Made by a program: the position numbers and the translations under genes. Below are positions 1-13,600 of a stretch of DNA of 64,000 nucleotides, in pieces. The notes below the pieces were generated by a model that was given only the letters and a program-made list of their open reading frames with translations, was not told where the DNA came from and searched no databases. Position 1 is the first letter of the stretch, and the number at the start of each line of letters is the position of its first letter. The DNA comes from Burhinus oedicnemus (taxonomy: Eukaryota > Chordata > Aves > Charadriiformes > Burhinidae), in assembly GCA_008921705.1 (NCBI GenBank), contig VFFE01007631.1, positions 500,599 to 564,598 of the forward strand, given 5' to 3'.

Positions 1-3000
1 GGTTGGCGGTTTGTTTATTGGGCTGGCTTTCGTTACATAATCGATGCAGACATATTTTTCAGTAAAAACTCAACCCAAAGTGGACCAACTCAAATATCTA
101 CTTTGAAGTTAAATTACAATAAACTTAACACATACTATTTTCACTTTGAAAACTTCTCTGCAAAACACTTGTATGTATTTAGTGACGTAAGGACTGTCAC
201 TCTTAGCTATCCTGGTGATTCTTTTTGTGAAGGAGGAAGGAAAAGGCAAAAGAGACTTTCTGAGCAGGTTAGCCTTCTCGTTCTCTTCACCCGTGTTTCT
301 AAGGAAGTCTAGAAGTTCAGTTCTTATTGATTTGAAGCCACCCCAATAACTACCTTTCTCTTCTTTCCAGGACATCTGTGGACAGTAAGCGTGACCACAG
401 CTAGAATGGCAGGCAGCCTGGAGGAGGGCTTGCCAAAATACTAATTTCAGTCAGTTTGCTTTTCAGCATGTCCTTTGGCCAACCTTTATTGTGCAAGTCC
501 ATTAAATGAATGCTTTCGTAGGAAAAATTAAGACACAATGGGACCAGTTTTAAGTGACAAACCAAGAAACTAGCGAGACTAGGTTGTCTAACAGTGAAAA
601 GCCTAACTCAGGGCCAATAAAACTGTATTGGACTGTATTTTTTTTAAGGGGTCATTACATTGCTCTATACAGTATTTGTACTCAGCTTTAGTGGACTGGG
701 ATCCGCAAGGAATAGACTGATTCCCCCTCTACAAACTTTCAGAAAGTTATAGAGAAGTAGTAGCCCATGTCGTAAAAGGTGTTTGTTCATTAGAAAAAGA
801 GATTTCCTTCCAGATTCAGTCAGTCAAGGCAGTTTGTAGGTGCTATTAAAACCAAACCTGGTTATTAGGCGCCCCACACGCCTGGTATACCACCTGGTAG
901 TCCGTACCCGGCAGCTTTACTCACTCGTCCACAAAGGCCAATGACAGCAGAGGTCAGTATAGTCCTGATCATTTCATAGAGCAAGGAAACAGACAACCCA
1001 GTGAGGGGTGCCTTGGCCAAAGCTCTGTTGCAGGGCAGCCTGAGGAGCTGGTGGCACCCAGCTTTCCTGGCCTGGGTCCCAGGACTTTACCAATATGTCT
1101 TGTTATTTCCAAGTCTTCTAGTCAATAAATTATAAAAAGAACTTGTAAGAACACTAAATTATTATTTTAATGGCCAAAGCCTAGAATAACAAACGTGACA
1201 CACTATCTCCACATTTATATTTTTTTTAAAAAGGCATTAAATTGTCATTCAAAAAGCAAAGCCTAATCCTGTATGACTGGCTTTAATGACAACCTCTGTG
1301 TGGGGCAGCTGGATTATTCCTTAATTCACCTAGTTCAGGACAGAATATTCTCTCTTTGTTGCAAATCACATCTTTTGTGAAATAAAATAACTTTTAAGGA
1401 TTACATCCGTCAAATGGCTGTTTAAATGACCTGACTTTTCACAACTCTTTCTCAGACAAATTCTTCCCGTGGATCAATGGCAGCTTTGAGAAATAATGGT
1501 AAAGATTGTCACCCTTACATTTGGTTGCTATATAATGCTGTGAAGCTATTGCAAAAACAACAACAAAAACCCCCATGAACTGTAAATTACAAATGAGTTG
1601 ATAAAAGAATTATCAGTCATCCTTTAAAACCCATATGCCAGTGCAAAGCTTGCACAGAGATTATTATCATCTTGCAGCTTTATGTCACGGGTAAAATCTC
1701 AGGTTTTACAGTGAATTTGAAAAGAAAGTATGATCTCAATACCCAGTCTTCAGTTTCTTACAGTCTAGAGGGCTGAAAAATAGATTCACACATATTGTAT
1801 CATCAGTCCTACAGACTGAAGTACAAGATTTGGGTTTCATTATGTTAAATGTTGGGTTTTTTTCAACTGAGGATGTGAAAAAAGGATGCCCCTATTGCTA
1901 AGCTGGCACGGTCTGCAGTAGTTTGTAGTGTGATTGCTTTCCTCTCTCTTTAATGTCTAACTTGCATTCCAGTCTGGGGTGGGGGCAAGCACTGACATTT
2001 TAATTTCATGGCAAACAGGCACCTTTTTCCTCTAATTAGAAGCCAAGGGCTCTGCACTTCTAATACTAGCTTGGTTTCACATTTAGTACAGAATAGCCTC
2101 TGCCAGATCACCTCAGTTCTCTGGCTCAGTTCCTTCACTAACAAGATGGAGTTATAAACATACCTACCACACAAGGATCTGCAAGGATTAATTGACTTCT
2201 TTACCCTTTGAATGCTTGATCTATAAATAGTTCTACATAGCAGCAGCAGCCACACCAAAGCTCAAGGGGATGGCTTTTACTCAGTGAAGCTACCTTTGGC
2301 AGATGCTTTGTATAAAATTAGTCTCTTGAAGCAAGACCTTCAAAACATTATTATACCGCATTATTATACCGCTTCTTCTAAAGCTGGGAGCTGAGTTTTG
2401 TGTCAGTTGTAATAGCGCTTCCCTTTCTCAACAAACCACAGTTCGTTTTATATAATGCAATATTATCACAAATTAATAAAACTCCATAGAATTAAATACA
2501 GGCTACCACAATACCATAAATCACATACAGTACTGACTGGATGGATGAGCTTCTGTCAACTCATGAACTTGCAGAAAAGCAATTATATAGGATACTTTTG
2601 TCTGATCCTAAGAGATGAACATTATGCACAGAAGACAAAATATCTCTGAGATAATTCCAGGGAGGAGAAAAAGGTGGAGGAAATGTCAAGGAGATCTTAA
2701 ATAATCTCATATTAGTTTAATCCCATCTGTGTAGGATTGTACCAAGCATGTTTGATTTAACCCACCTGTACACACATCATTTCCAACAGGAAAGTCATAC
2801 CAAGCAACTATTCTCTCTTTGCCTGTCCTGATTCCCCACCACAGTGTGTGGCAGAACCATGCTCTCATGGAGGCAAGGCCAAAGCACTGGGTGGAATCCA
2901 AGGAGATGGATGACAATGTCCAGAACTGAAGCTGGAGGGAAAGGCCAGGATGGAGACCAGCACTCTGAGGCACAGCCCTGACAGATGAAGTGAAAATATG

Positions 3001-6000
3001 GTCTACAGTGAGCAAGAGGAGAGACAGGAAAGTTTAGTGGAACAGAAATTGTTTTAGCCATGTTCAACTTGAAATGAAGGATGGAGATCCATGGTAAGGT
3101 GTCAGAAACAAGCTAAGGGTCCAGTCTGTCCAGGAGGAATCAGCTCCACAGCAGAGGTGAATTCTCAACATAGAAGTGATTCTCCAGAGTGTGTTCGACA
3201 GTGCTATCTAGAAATGAGGTGAAAAACAGGGAAAACAAGGAAGAACTACAGATTTGCAGAGTAAAGGAGCTAATCAGACAAGGATGATGAGGATGAAGTG
3301 TCAGTTCTGAGCTCTGCCTGGACAGAGATGAGCACAGACTTCACTGCTGACAGTTTCTGTGCTGTGCCAGGCATCAGAGAGAGGCTGAAAAGGAAGATTT
3401 AGGCTGTAACTGGAGGAGAGTGACCAGAGAGAGAATTAACACAGAAAGAGCTTAAGAGATGAAAGGGAGATGAAGCCAGATTTGGAGAAGTAACTGGAGT
3501 TAATTAATCTATTTGCATATGCGTGGTGAAGGTTTGTTGTTTTTTTAAGTTAGAGGAAGCTAACTAAAACTTGCAATGCATAAAGAAAGAGCCAAAGTCG
3601 GTAGAAGAATAGTAAGTGTGGGGATAAGAAGGGAGTGAAGGGAATCTGACAGAACAGCTCAAAGGATGGCAACAGAAGAAATTTTTTTTTGCATCTGTAA
3701 GGGGTGGGGAGTGTGAAAGAGATCTGCTTTTTTCCAGATTTAGAAGAAACTGGAGATGTTTTATGCAAATAAAAAAATGTTAAGGTATCTAAGTGATTAA
3801 AAAGATACTGTAAACTGTGATTAGGACATTTGCTTAAACAGAGAAAGGCAATGGTTAGCAAAGAAGATCACAAAACCAGAAGAGGAGAGATAGCAGCAGA
3901 GGTCTTTCTGCCTCAGAGGAACCTTAGGAAGACAAAATCATCTACTGTGTGAGGTGGTCAGAAACTACAGCACCAGGACTCACATCGTTGGGGTGCTACA
4001 TCCCACCTCTGAACACAGCTCAGAAGTCAGGCAAAATCATGTCTTTTGCATTGCTAAGCGCCCGTTTCAGCATGCTAAGGATGTGTGTTTTGTTATGTTA
4101 CCCATTAAGGCATCCTAAGGCAGGGTTGCCTTCTGCCCCTTTTATCCTAGTCTCCCTCACTAAGCAGTCAGTCTGTGCTCCAAACACACTATAATAACAG
4201 ATAGAGCTGCTGATGGGCTGAGAAGTCTATACTAAACAAAAGTACCGCTGAGTCAACACGATTGCATGTTTTGTATCTTGTCCCAGGAGCTTTTCGAGTT
4301 GACTTTTGGTAGGTGAGCACCTCCTGTCACTGTTTGTGGATTCCTGGGGAAACTGTCTGCCTATTGGTTTTTAAAACAAAGCTGTACTACAAACTCCTTT
4401 CCACAGCTAACTCGCAACTTAAGTCTCAGCTCCACTAAAAGGTGCACACAGCACAAGTCTCCCTCTTACCAGCAACCAATAATCACACGGACCTGCTTCC
4501 TTTGGAAAGGATTCATGACCTAATCTATGTTGTCACGTATCTCATTTGCCCAACATTGTTCAGATATGCTTTGTTATACACAGAGGGCTGTATATGAGCC
4601 CCCAGCAGGTATGGCTGAGTATCTGCTCAATGACTTAAGTTACATGAGCTCTCTTAATTCTTCATTTCTCATGACAGCTTTTTTCAACAAGCCTCGTTGT
4701 TGTAGATTGTCATCAGACCTACAAGGAACAACAACTCATTAAAACTTTACTTTCTGAAATTTAATTGAAGTTTGGAGAAATGAGATTGGGAGATGTAATC
4801 TGCCATAAAGGACAACTTTGTCCTATTATGTGCCCACACTAGAAATGTGGGATGCAGACAGAACTTTACTATGAGAGCACTGCAGTATCATGCTCTAAGC
4901 TGGATTTTGCTATAGACTTGGGAAGGAGATTCTACTTGTATTGGAAAGTTGAGGGCCTACCTACCTCCAACTTCCATTAGAGTCTCTTGGTAAAACCTAA
5001 GTTTCCTAAATTTTCCAGGAACTGTAAAACATCAAGTTTCAGGATTTTGGTGAATTAAAAAATGGCCCCAAATTAACTGACCAACAGAACAATGACAAAG
5101 TCATGCAAGTCAGTGGGCCTCTTTGCTTGCTTTAAGCACTTTGGTGAACAGAAATGTCACAACAATTATCTCAGCCCGCCATGACTTAACTGGATGTGTG
5201 ACAGTTAAACAGGTAAGTATGACCATCAGTATTTCAGGTCCTCTCCACCCATCAAGGAATATTATCAGACCTATTTCAAGATATCCACTGCACTAGTAAT
5301 TCATACAGACTAGCTCCTGCAGCTCTTCGTGGTGGCAGGTACTGCTGAGCTGTGCTTCACCACGATGTGGGAAGAAGCTCTATGCAGACAGAAGCCAGGG
5401 CTAAGCAGCAGGCACAGCCCGACTTGTGTCTCTTGCTCCAGCCGGAAGTTCTCTCTTCACCGTTATCTACATTTCCGCTATTTTCTTAGGTCTTTTCTGT
5501 CTTTTGGAAATTCCAAGACTGCCACAAATAGCAAATAGCCAAAGGCTGAGGAATCATGGAGTTCGGAGACCCTCACATGCCAGCAGGAACTTGGCAGTTA
5601 CACAGCAATACCGGGTGTATTCTACATGTTGATTGTCACTTTTTGCTTCCTCTAGGCCTATGTAAAGAGCAGTCTATCTACTTGTTTTGCTGAATAAAAT
5701 ATATTCTGTTTGATAGACACATCAGTGTGTGTTAGGTTCAAGCACACTGGCAATCAAAAGGGTATTAAACAAGAGGCTGTAAAATTGCTCAAAGTAATCA
5801 CCCAGGAAAATCGCCAACATTTTTTATTTTTCCACAGCCAAAGGCCACCTTCAAAATGTCAGCATGTACTACAGCTAAATGTTATAATACAGTTTCTATT
5901 ACAAAACAGCAGAAGTCCTACATTCAACATGCACATGTGTCCTATTCCCTTGTTTTCTGTTATATAATGTCAGGCTAATGAAAAAAAATAGAAAGTACAA

Positions 6001-9000
6001 AAATTGATAAACACAACTTAATTTTTTTTTTTTATTCCCTAGAAAGGACAAGTATTTTTTTCCTCATCTTCTAATCACAGTACACTTATGGATTATATCC
6101 ATAACAAGACCTGACATTGTTTCTTGTTGTATGAGCATCTATACTACTAGCCAATGTGAAATCACCCAAGGCTCTATAAAAAACTTACGCAGTCAAGGTA
6201 TTTGCAAGTTAGCTGTAAAGTAAAAGGTACTCACCAGTATCTTTCAACATAAGCTGAGTGCTTACAGAGTATTCTGCACACTATGCTCTTTGGGTTTTTT
6301 TGTTTTAAAGAACCACAGACTGTATAAGGATGTGCCTGACTTTACATCTATTTTTTTAAACCTCTTGAAAATATCTCTGTTCCTACTACCACTCCACACT
6401 TTTCATACCTTCAGTTCTTTTAAGTTTGTTCCTTCACACTTAAGCATTCAGTGCAGCATCTTCTGATGCAATTTGTACAAACAGTTGCTTGCAACCTTTT
6501 ATATTAACTGCTCTATATATACTACAGATTGGTGAGCCTCAAGGTGTGCGAAATTCTGTGGCACCACAAAGCCACCAATTTTCTGAGCTTTCCACATCTC
6601 TTCAAACAAACAAACTTTGGAAGAGCATCTGGTTGGTGTGGTACACTTTTTCCAGGTGTATCCTGGCTGAAACAGCAGCAGAGTGTCGTTGAAACTAAAA
6701 GGATTAATAAAAGGAGAAAAAAAAGAAAAGGAAAAAAACCTGTCACGTTAATTGAGGCTTTAGTCCACCTAGCTCGATTACTTCTCCCTAATCATTGTCA
6801 GCAGCAGATGCCTCTGTGGAAGTTGTATGACGCTCCAAAAACTGGACAGGAACCTTAAAAGATCTCTCAGCATGCTAAGGAGATAGGGTAGACAACCGGT
6901 CTACAAAAAAGTTCTTTTAATGGTTATAGTATTTGGTTCTCAATTTGCAATAAGTCCATTGTCTAGAAATATTACAAACAGAGGAGAAAAACTCCAGTTT
7001 TGTCCCCAACAGCTTTGCTCAGCCCTAACAGGTCACAGAGGAAGCAGAAGTTTGTATTGCTCTGCTGAACGGCCGGGATGTGAGGATGGGGCACTGGTAG
7101 TCTAGCTTGGGAGCTCACCACACACCCAAACCACCTCCTGACTGCGCGCCTGGCGAGCAGCTCCCAGCAGTTAAAAGAAGAAACAAGGGAAGCACTAGCA
7201 ACTGACTCTCCTTTAATCTTCTTCTTTACTGTAACAATAGGCTGCATGTGAAAATTCAAACCTCTGGTTTCATGTCATGTGACAAGCTGCACAGAATTAA
7301 AGAAAAATTGTAGAAGTAAATAGACAGGGAAGCCATTTTTTTGCAGCTAAACAAACCATCCTTGAAGAATCCTCAGAACACGCAGAAGATAAAAAAGTCT
7401 TCTCTAAAGGACAGAAAAAGCAGGAAAGCAGGTGTCAAAAGAGTCCGACCAGCTACTCCAGAACTGCTGCATTATTTCAGAAATTTATAAAGTCAAAAAA
7501 TGTGCCCGGCAGCTATGTGGGTATCTTATAAAGAATATCATATGCTGGCTGTAAATGCTGCTATGAACGGCACAGATTGTGCTGGCCTGCCAGCAGTGCT
7601 GCTATCTCGTAGCAAGAAGTACAAGGCTCCTGGGAAATGGATAGTTACTCTTGCTTTTGTTTCCCCCCTCTTGGATTTTTCAAAAATTATCTAGCACAAG
7701 TGTGAAAAAGGCTACAGTTGCAGGGCAGAGTGGCTGCAATTTTTGACAGTATCAGAACTGTAGACACACATGCCCAAAACATAGAACTACTGCATGAACG
7801 GGATGAATTAGGACATTCTGTATAATACAGTTATGCTCCACCTGAAACACAGCTACACAGTAAGGAACACAAGTGGAGTTAATTTATATGAAGGAAGGTT
7901 TCTATGAAGAAATAAACTGCAAGCAAAACTTCCTTTGGATTAGAATTACCTTCTCCTTTTCCATTTCTGCCAAGATTTGAAAAGAGTTGGAGGGATAACA
8001 GAATCCCACACTTTGTAAATCTACTTAATAGCAAAAGAAATTAGTTAGGCTAGTATTCATCCTATGTAAAGTACTTTTATTTAACATGATCACACAGAAA
8101 GTAAAATGAATTAATTTGGGGGGAAAAAAAAAGATTTAAAATAATTTTTTATGGTTGGCATAAATCCGTAAAGCTGTTCATCTGCTCCTTCTAAAAATCT
8201 GGCAGGTGATTTGTTCTAAGAACCTGATGAAAACTTAGTATATGTATTACATATTATTGTGTAATATGCATATATATCTACACACACACATGTATAGGTA
8301 ATCACACAGAGGCAGGCCTCAATTCTCCAAGACTGAATGGCGCATAACTTGCTTATTAAAAAGCAGCAAAAGCATTGCCTTCTAAGTCACACTTCCCCCA
8401 GTAGAAGCCGTCTGATGGCAAAAGAGCAAACTCCAGCTATGTGCACCTTCATCTCCACTAAATCAGTCAGGTCTTTTTGAGAGACTGTTAGAGACTGAAC
8501 AACATCTTTCCTGAAGGAAAAAATATGAGAGCTGGGACCAGAGCTAGTCTAAGCTTCAGCTGATATCCAGTAAAAAAGTGTGTTGAAAGCAAGAGAAATA
8601 GAATTTTTCTTTACCTCAACTAAGCCATGCTGGAGCAGGCATTACAACATCTGTAGGTGTGTGACAGTGATTACCAGGGATTAGAGGAAACAGTAAGAAA
8701 TAAAAACAGGAAGGAAGGCTAATAAAGTGTCATTTAATTACACTGCTCAAAACAAAAACTCCACACTATGACAAAAATAACGTGAAAGCAATCATTTTGC
8801 TGAATTATTGTTTATTGAGAACAAACCTCACAGATTTATTTTCTCTGATTTTCAGATATTCTGAACTCCTTTTGAGAGAGAGAGGGAAAATTCATGGCAT
8901 GCAGCACTTCTAAAAATTGAATTTCATGTTGCCATCTACCAAAAAGTAATATTGAAAGACACCGTAGAATAAGACTGCCAGAAACAGCCAACATGCACAA

Positions 9001-10629
9001 TACAAAAGAGGTGACAAATCAATGCTGTGGCAGTAATAGCCAACATATACCAAAAGAAAAGCAGAAATACTTTGACGAGCTGCAGGCTCTAAACTAAACT
9101 CTTGAAATTAACCACAGATGATTCACAGATACTGGAGAGCAGAGGAAGATTAGAAACAAGTGGCATTTAAGGAGGCATGTAATGGCCAGACAAAGGACTA
9201 CTGCCAACCATGTAGACTGCTCTTCTGCAGAGCCAGGCAGAAGTGAGTCTTCTTTTTAAGCAATTGAGAGTGTGGACTATTCACATGTATCACACATGGA
9301 CACTACAGAGTACTGTGCACGCTGTGAAATGATGGCAGCCCTTTGGTGAGAAGTGCTCAGCGCTTTATAGATCAAACCTAAGGAATGAAAAAAAATATAT
9401 GGTGACAGTTGACCATGAACAAATGAATGAACATGCTGTAACAGGAGAAAAAAAAAATCCCACAAGTAAGGGAAAGGCTTAGCCATACAACTTGGTCAAC
9501 TTAGCTGGTGAAAGTGGAAAGTACAGGAGGGTAGGACACGATGCTTTAGAAAATGCGCTTGGTCCCACAGGCTGAGCCCCAGCTCTTACCACCACCTTAG
9601 ACTGGAGCAAGCAACTAGCAGGAGGAAGGATGTTCTTAAAATCAGTGTCGTAACCGTTGCACCTGTTTGGACTTAACTTTCTCAGAGCTGCTTTAAAGAG
9701 GTTTCACACTCTGACAAGCATTTTGTGCATGAGTGCATATGAGAAAGAGTGAGTCACTACTAGAGTTAGCAATTGAATCCACCCTCTGACCTATGTATTC
9801 AAAAATACACCATCAGACCTTCTGAAGCCAGCTGACTGGGGGACAGGATAGAGCGCTCTTGCCTTTAGGCTTTGGTTCAAATTTAAATTGAGCTCAGGCT
9901 TTTATTTCAGAAAAAGTCACCTGATATATTTGTGACATTTTATGTGGAGCACAGTGGTGACAGCATTCAATCCCCCTTAACACAGACTAGTGTCCCATCA
10001 AATCAGCTCAACAACCATCACCTTTTATCAACTGTGCTAAAAGCAAATAGAAGGATGAACAGTCCTTTTCCAGAATATTGCAATACTGAAGGGAATTATA
10101 TGCATTTACAGGAGAAAGGAAACCTAAATTACACATAAACCATCTGAATAAATCATCAAACACAGTGCACTGTATCTGACTCCACTGTAATTCTGAAGGG
10201 TTATACCCAAAAAGGTAAAGCAGCAGTGGGAAGTTAGATGCACTATCCTGCTTCCATGAATCATCCTGATTTCTTTTAATAAGCTCCCCCTATAGATCAT
10301 CTCACTACCAAAATCTTACATAAAGCAATGATGCATTCACTGTGCACATAAAATTTCATGTGAATTTTATTTGTCTCCATCTTTTTGCAAAGTATTATAA
10401 GGACAACAGGACCATCAAACATCAGAGAAGTGAACTTTGGTTAGCATCCACCTGTGAAGACTAACATGCAGACTCAGAAAAAACCCCTCTCTTCATTATC
10501 CACAATAGTTTTCATACTCACATTCCTTAGTGCACATTCCTAGCATAGTAGTCCATAAAAAAGCAGACAGGAAAAATTCATACTAGCAGAACATTACTGA
10601 TTCTATGGGATCACAGATTTAAGACTTAC
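1..10629. other. Left 10.6 kb: IMPG2 intronic sequence, no confident exon
   Basis: No reading frame here resembles the SEA, mucin-like or EGF parts of IMPG2 on the minus strand, or another gene on the plus strand. Short open frames have no recognisable motifs. There are small simple features, such as a 13-bp tandem duplication at 2346-2371. Small IMPG2 exons may be hidden here, since introns in this gene are long and the linker is poorly conserved. Confidence 0.5.
2346..2371. repeat. 13-bp perfect tandem duplication
   Basis: The unit cattattataccg occurs twice in immediate succession within otherwise unique intronic sequence. This is typical replication slippage, with no evident function. 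Confidence 0.9.
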
Positions 10630-10660
10630 GGTAAGTTTCATAAAACCACTCATCCATTAG
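10630..10660 (-). CDS. IMPG2: Candidate IMPG2 exon 4 (31 nt)
   Basis: The segment is open in the phase set by exon 3 and encodes [10 protein letters not shown] plus one base. It sits between an acceptor with a good pyrimidine tract (tcttctatttttgcaag) and a donor gtaagtct. Human IMPG2 continues after the same boundary with KLTYAKETV, which shares only the ET near the end, so homology is weak. The splice sites and phase are the real evidence. It could be a chance pairing. Confidence 0.35.
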
Positions 10661-13600
10661 CTTGCAAAAATAGAAGACATTGTAATCTTAAAGAAGATCC
10701 ATAAACCATACATTTTAAGACAGCCTTTTATCCAGAGAAATTAACATTTCTACTGTATCTTAGATGCACACAAAGTTAAGCACTTAATTTTAAGGACTTA
10801 ATTTTAAATTTTGCAAACTCCTGAAAAGATGTCTTCATGTTTCATTTGAGACAGGCTTCTTTAGTTTAGCCTAATGTTCCTTTTATTTGCTTTAAGCTAA
10901 AATAAACTTGCATCAACTGAAATAACAGAGAATATACCAAGATATTCAGCATTTTTTTATTAAACTGTGTTACACTTGTACTCTGATTTTAACCTCTGCA
11001 AATTTTGCCATATGTCTCGGTAGCATCAGAAATACAGCTCAGAACTTCCTGCTTCGAAGTGCCATTTGAGCAGAAGGCATCTCCATGGGCAGTTCAGAGC
11101 AGGAAGACCGCTACGTACCGCAGAGGGCAGCGCACCACAGCCTGCCTCATGTCACGCTGCCTTTTCACACAAGGGGTCTAGACATCAGCTACTTGTCACG
11201 AATATACCTATTGAAGAAAACGTTCTCTTCATCATTGTTGCTTTTCCCCCCATCAGATCAACTACAACTTCGTTTTTAGAACTGATCTCAGGCGTATGGA
11301 TCCAAGAGCTGGGATACTCACACCTGTACGTTTTAAGTGCTCCACATGTTATCGCCTGCCATATGCCAAGCTGTGTGTTGCAGTGGGACATTACACCCTT
11401 GCTCATGAGAAAACACCAACCAGGTGCTGCACCCACCTTTGCAATCAGACTCCGGTGCTCCTCAGATTGACTGAAGTTTGTGCCCATTTCAAAGATACTC
11501 ATCGTTCCTTCCTCACACAGGTTCATCCAGGTGTGGTATTCTTCACGCTCTGGCAGTCTATCCCAGAATGTCTTGAAGACTTCCCAGACTGTTTCCTGAC
11601 ACACTGAAGGCACAAGAAAGGTCTGGTGTTAGTACAACAGGAGTGCTTCCATAGCGTGGGCAGCCAGGATGGTACTGTCCAAATGTTACGTGCTTTTCAG
11701 TACATTAATATATAGAATACAGTGACTATACACCTACATGTAAATGTGTAAGGCATTGAAGGGACTGACTGGTGCATCTTCCACACTCATACTAATTCCT
11801 TCCCTGACTTTTCACTGAAGTAATTCGTTACTTCACTAAAGAAAAAAAAAGAGAGCAAGAGAGAGCGCACTTGTCTCCTAACAACCATCAAGAACAACAG
11901 TATTTTCACTGAGTGAAACTGCCCTTGATCAATGGGTCAAATTTTTAGAAAATTTAGAAAACCAAAATAGTATGGCAAATGTCCTCACAGAAAGTAGAGC
12001 TGGAGCTTAATTTGTAAGAATGATAGTTGCACTGATTGAAGTTTTAGAGGATCAATCAGTATCAATTCCTTTGGACTCAAAATAAGTTTCAGAAATTATA
12101 ATTGCATTAATAATTTGAAAAATAAGGGAGGATGATGACATAATAACACAATATGCTAACAAATAAGTCAACCTCTAACCCTACTGCATGTATGCACTAG
12201 GAAAGAACTAGATATCTCTGACTGAATGGACAGTTTGTGAATGAAGGGTTAAATTATCTTGTGCTACACCAGCTGCTTTAATGTCCCAATCTTGCATGTG
12301 CTCTTTGCCAATCAGAGTAGTTGGTCACATAACGCTCAAGCAGGAACCTCTCTGTGACCCAGGATAACTGGAAGAGAGGAAGATTTATAGGATTTCCCTT
12401 GTGTCCTGGAAGAGAACAACATTAAAAGGAGAACAACTCTAAAAATCACTCACAGCAGATGCCAGCCTGGAGTTGTAGCAGACAAACCTGATTTTTGGTC
12501 TTAATTGGATTTCACTAGTTACATACATAGTGTTCAGCAGAAGAATGCTTTGCATTCAGGGAAAGTCTTGACATCATAAGCAAGACCCTACAGGACACTG
12601 ACTGTGAATCTCTCTTCAGAAAGTCATTTTCTTCAATCAGCTCCACGCTGCCAAAACCAGTACCCTACTGCTATTTCTTCTTGGTACTCTGTATTCTGAA
12701 TTTGAAAATCTATTAAATGCACTTACTTCTGTAAAAGCTAACACATAGGTCACATATGGAAACATCCCTTCATTCAACAAAGAGATGGACATTTTTCTTA
12801 GATGCAAAGGCTTTATAAATAACAGCCTTAAGGAACTGTTTCACACACAGTAGCACCCTTAAAGCTTAGCTGATTCTGGCACGCTGGATGGCACCATGTA
12901 GAAAAAGCTCTTTTCTCCACCCTGAATTTCAGTTTTTCAGAGCAGTTGAGACTGTTTCTCCACTGTGGAACTCTACAGATACACAGATATCTCTCATTTC
13001 CATGCCACATTCCTGACAGTTCTCCTACATGGAGCCTTGTAGCTCATTTGATATGTATGACTAGAGAAGAATACAGTCCTCAAACTCTGCATTATTAACT
13101 GTCAGTAGCATATCACTGCTCTAGTACCCTTCCAGCTTCCAGGTAGCTAACTTGAAGATGCAGTAATTAGACTATTAGAGATCCTTCCAATCAGTTTTGC
13201 TTAGACATTTTTATTAATCAGGAATAAATAGCCAAATTTACAAGCATCCATGCACCCTCTCATGTTCCCCCTCAAGTTATGCTTGCTTCCTCAGCAGCTG
13301 AGGAAGCAAATTCTGTGAGGCAGGGACCACATTTCCATATGACCCCTGCACAGACCTCAGGCAATGAAGCCATAATCCTGCCCTGGGATTTCTGGATCCT
13401 GCTAGAGTACTAATAAGCTTCCCGAAGCAGAATGACATCTGTAGTATCCTCTCTATGATCCCACTCCCAAGAGCTGGACATCCAGGAAAAGACCAAAGTC
13501 TGGTTTCAAATCCAGAAGCCTGCACTTAGGAATACTGCTGTCTCTGATTTCTTCAGGAGGTATTTATATCCTGCATTCTGACTAATGCATCTTTCACTCC

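Noticed and set aside
2707..3067. Overlapping minus-strand frames of about 100 codons
   Set aside because: They are on the same strand as IMPG2, but the peptides show no SEA, EGF or mucin-like pattern and lack suitable splice sites.
6235..6280. Possible 39-nt IMPG2 exon 5 on the minus strand (donor gtgagtac)
   Set aside because: Phase and a weak DT match to human are acceptable, but the acceptor lacks a pyrimidine tract and several other short pairings nearby look equally good.
6489..6858. Plus-strand open frames up to 109 codons
   Set aside because: No recognised domain, a lysine-rich stretch from an A-rich tract, and no splice or start context. Probably chance.
11066..11607. Plus-strand open frames of 134 and 103 codons
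   Set aside because: They lie antisense to IMPG2 exon 3 and its flanks. The open frame is a shadow of the conserved minus-strand coding sequence, with no motifs of its own.
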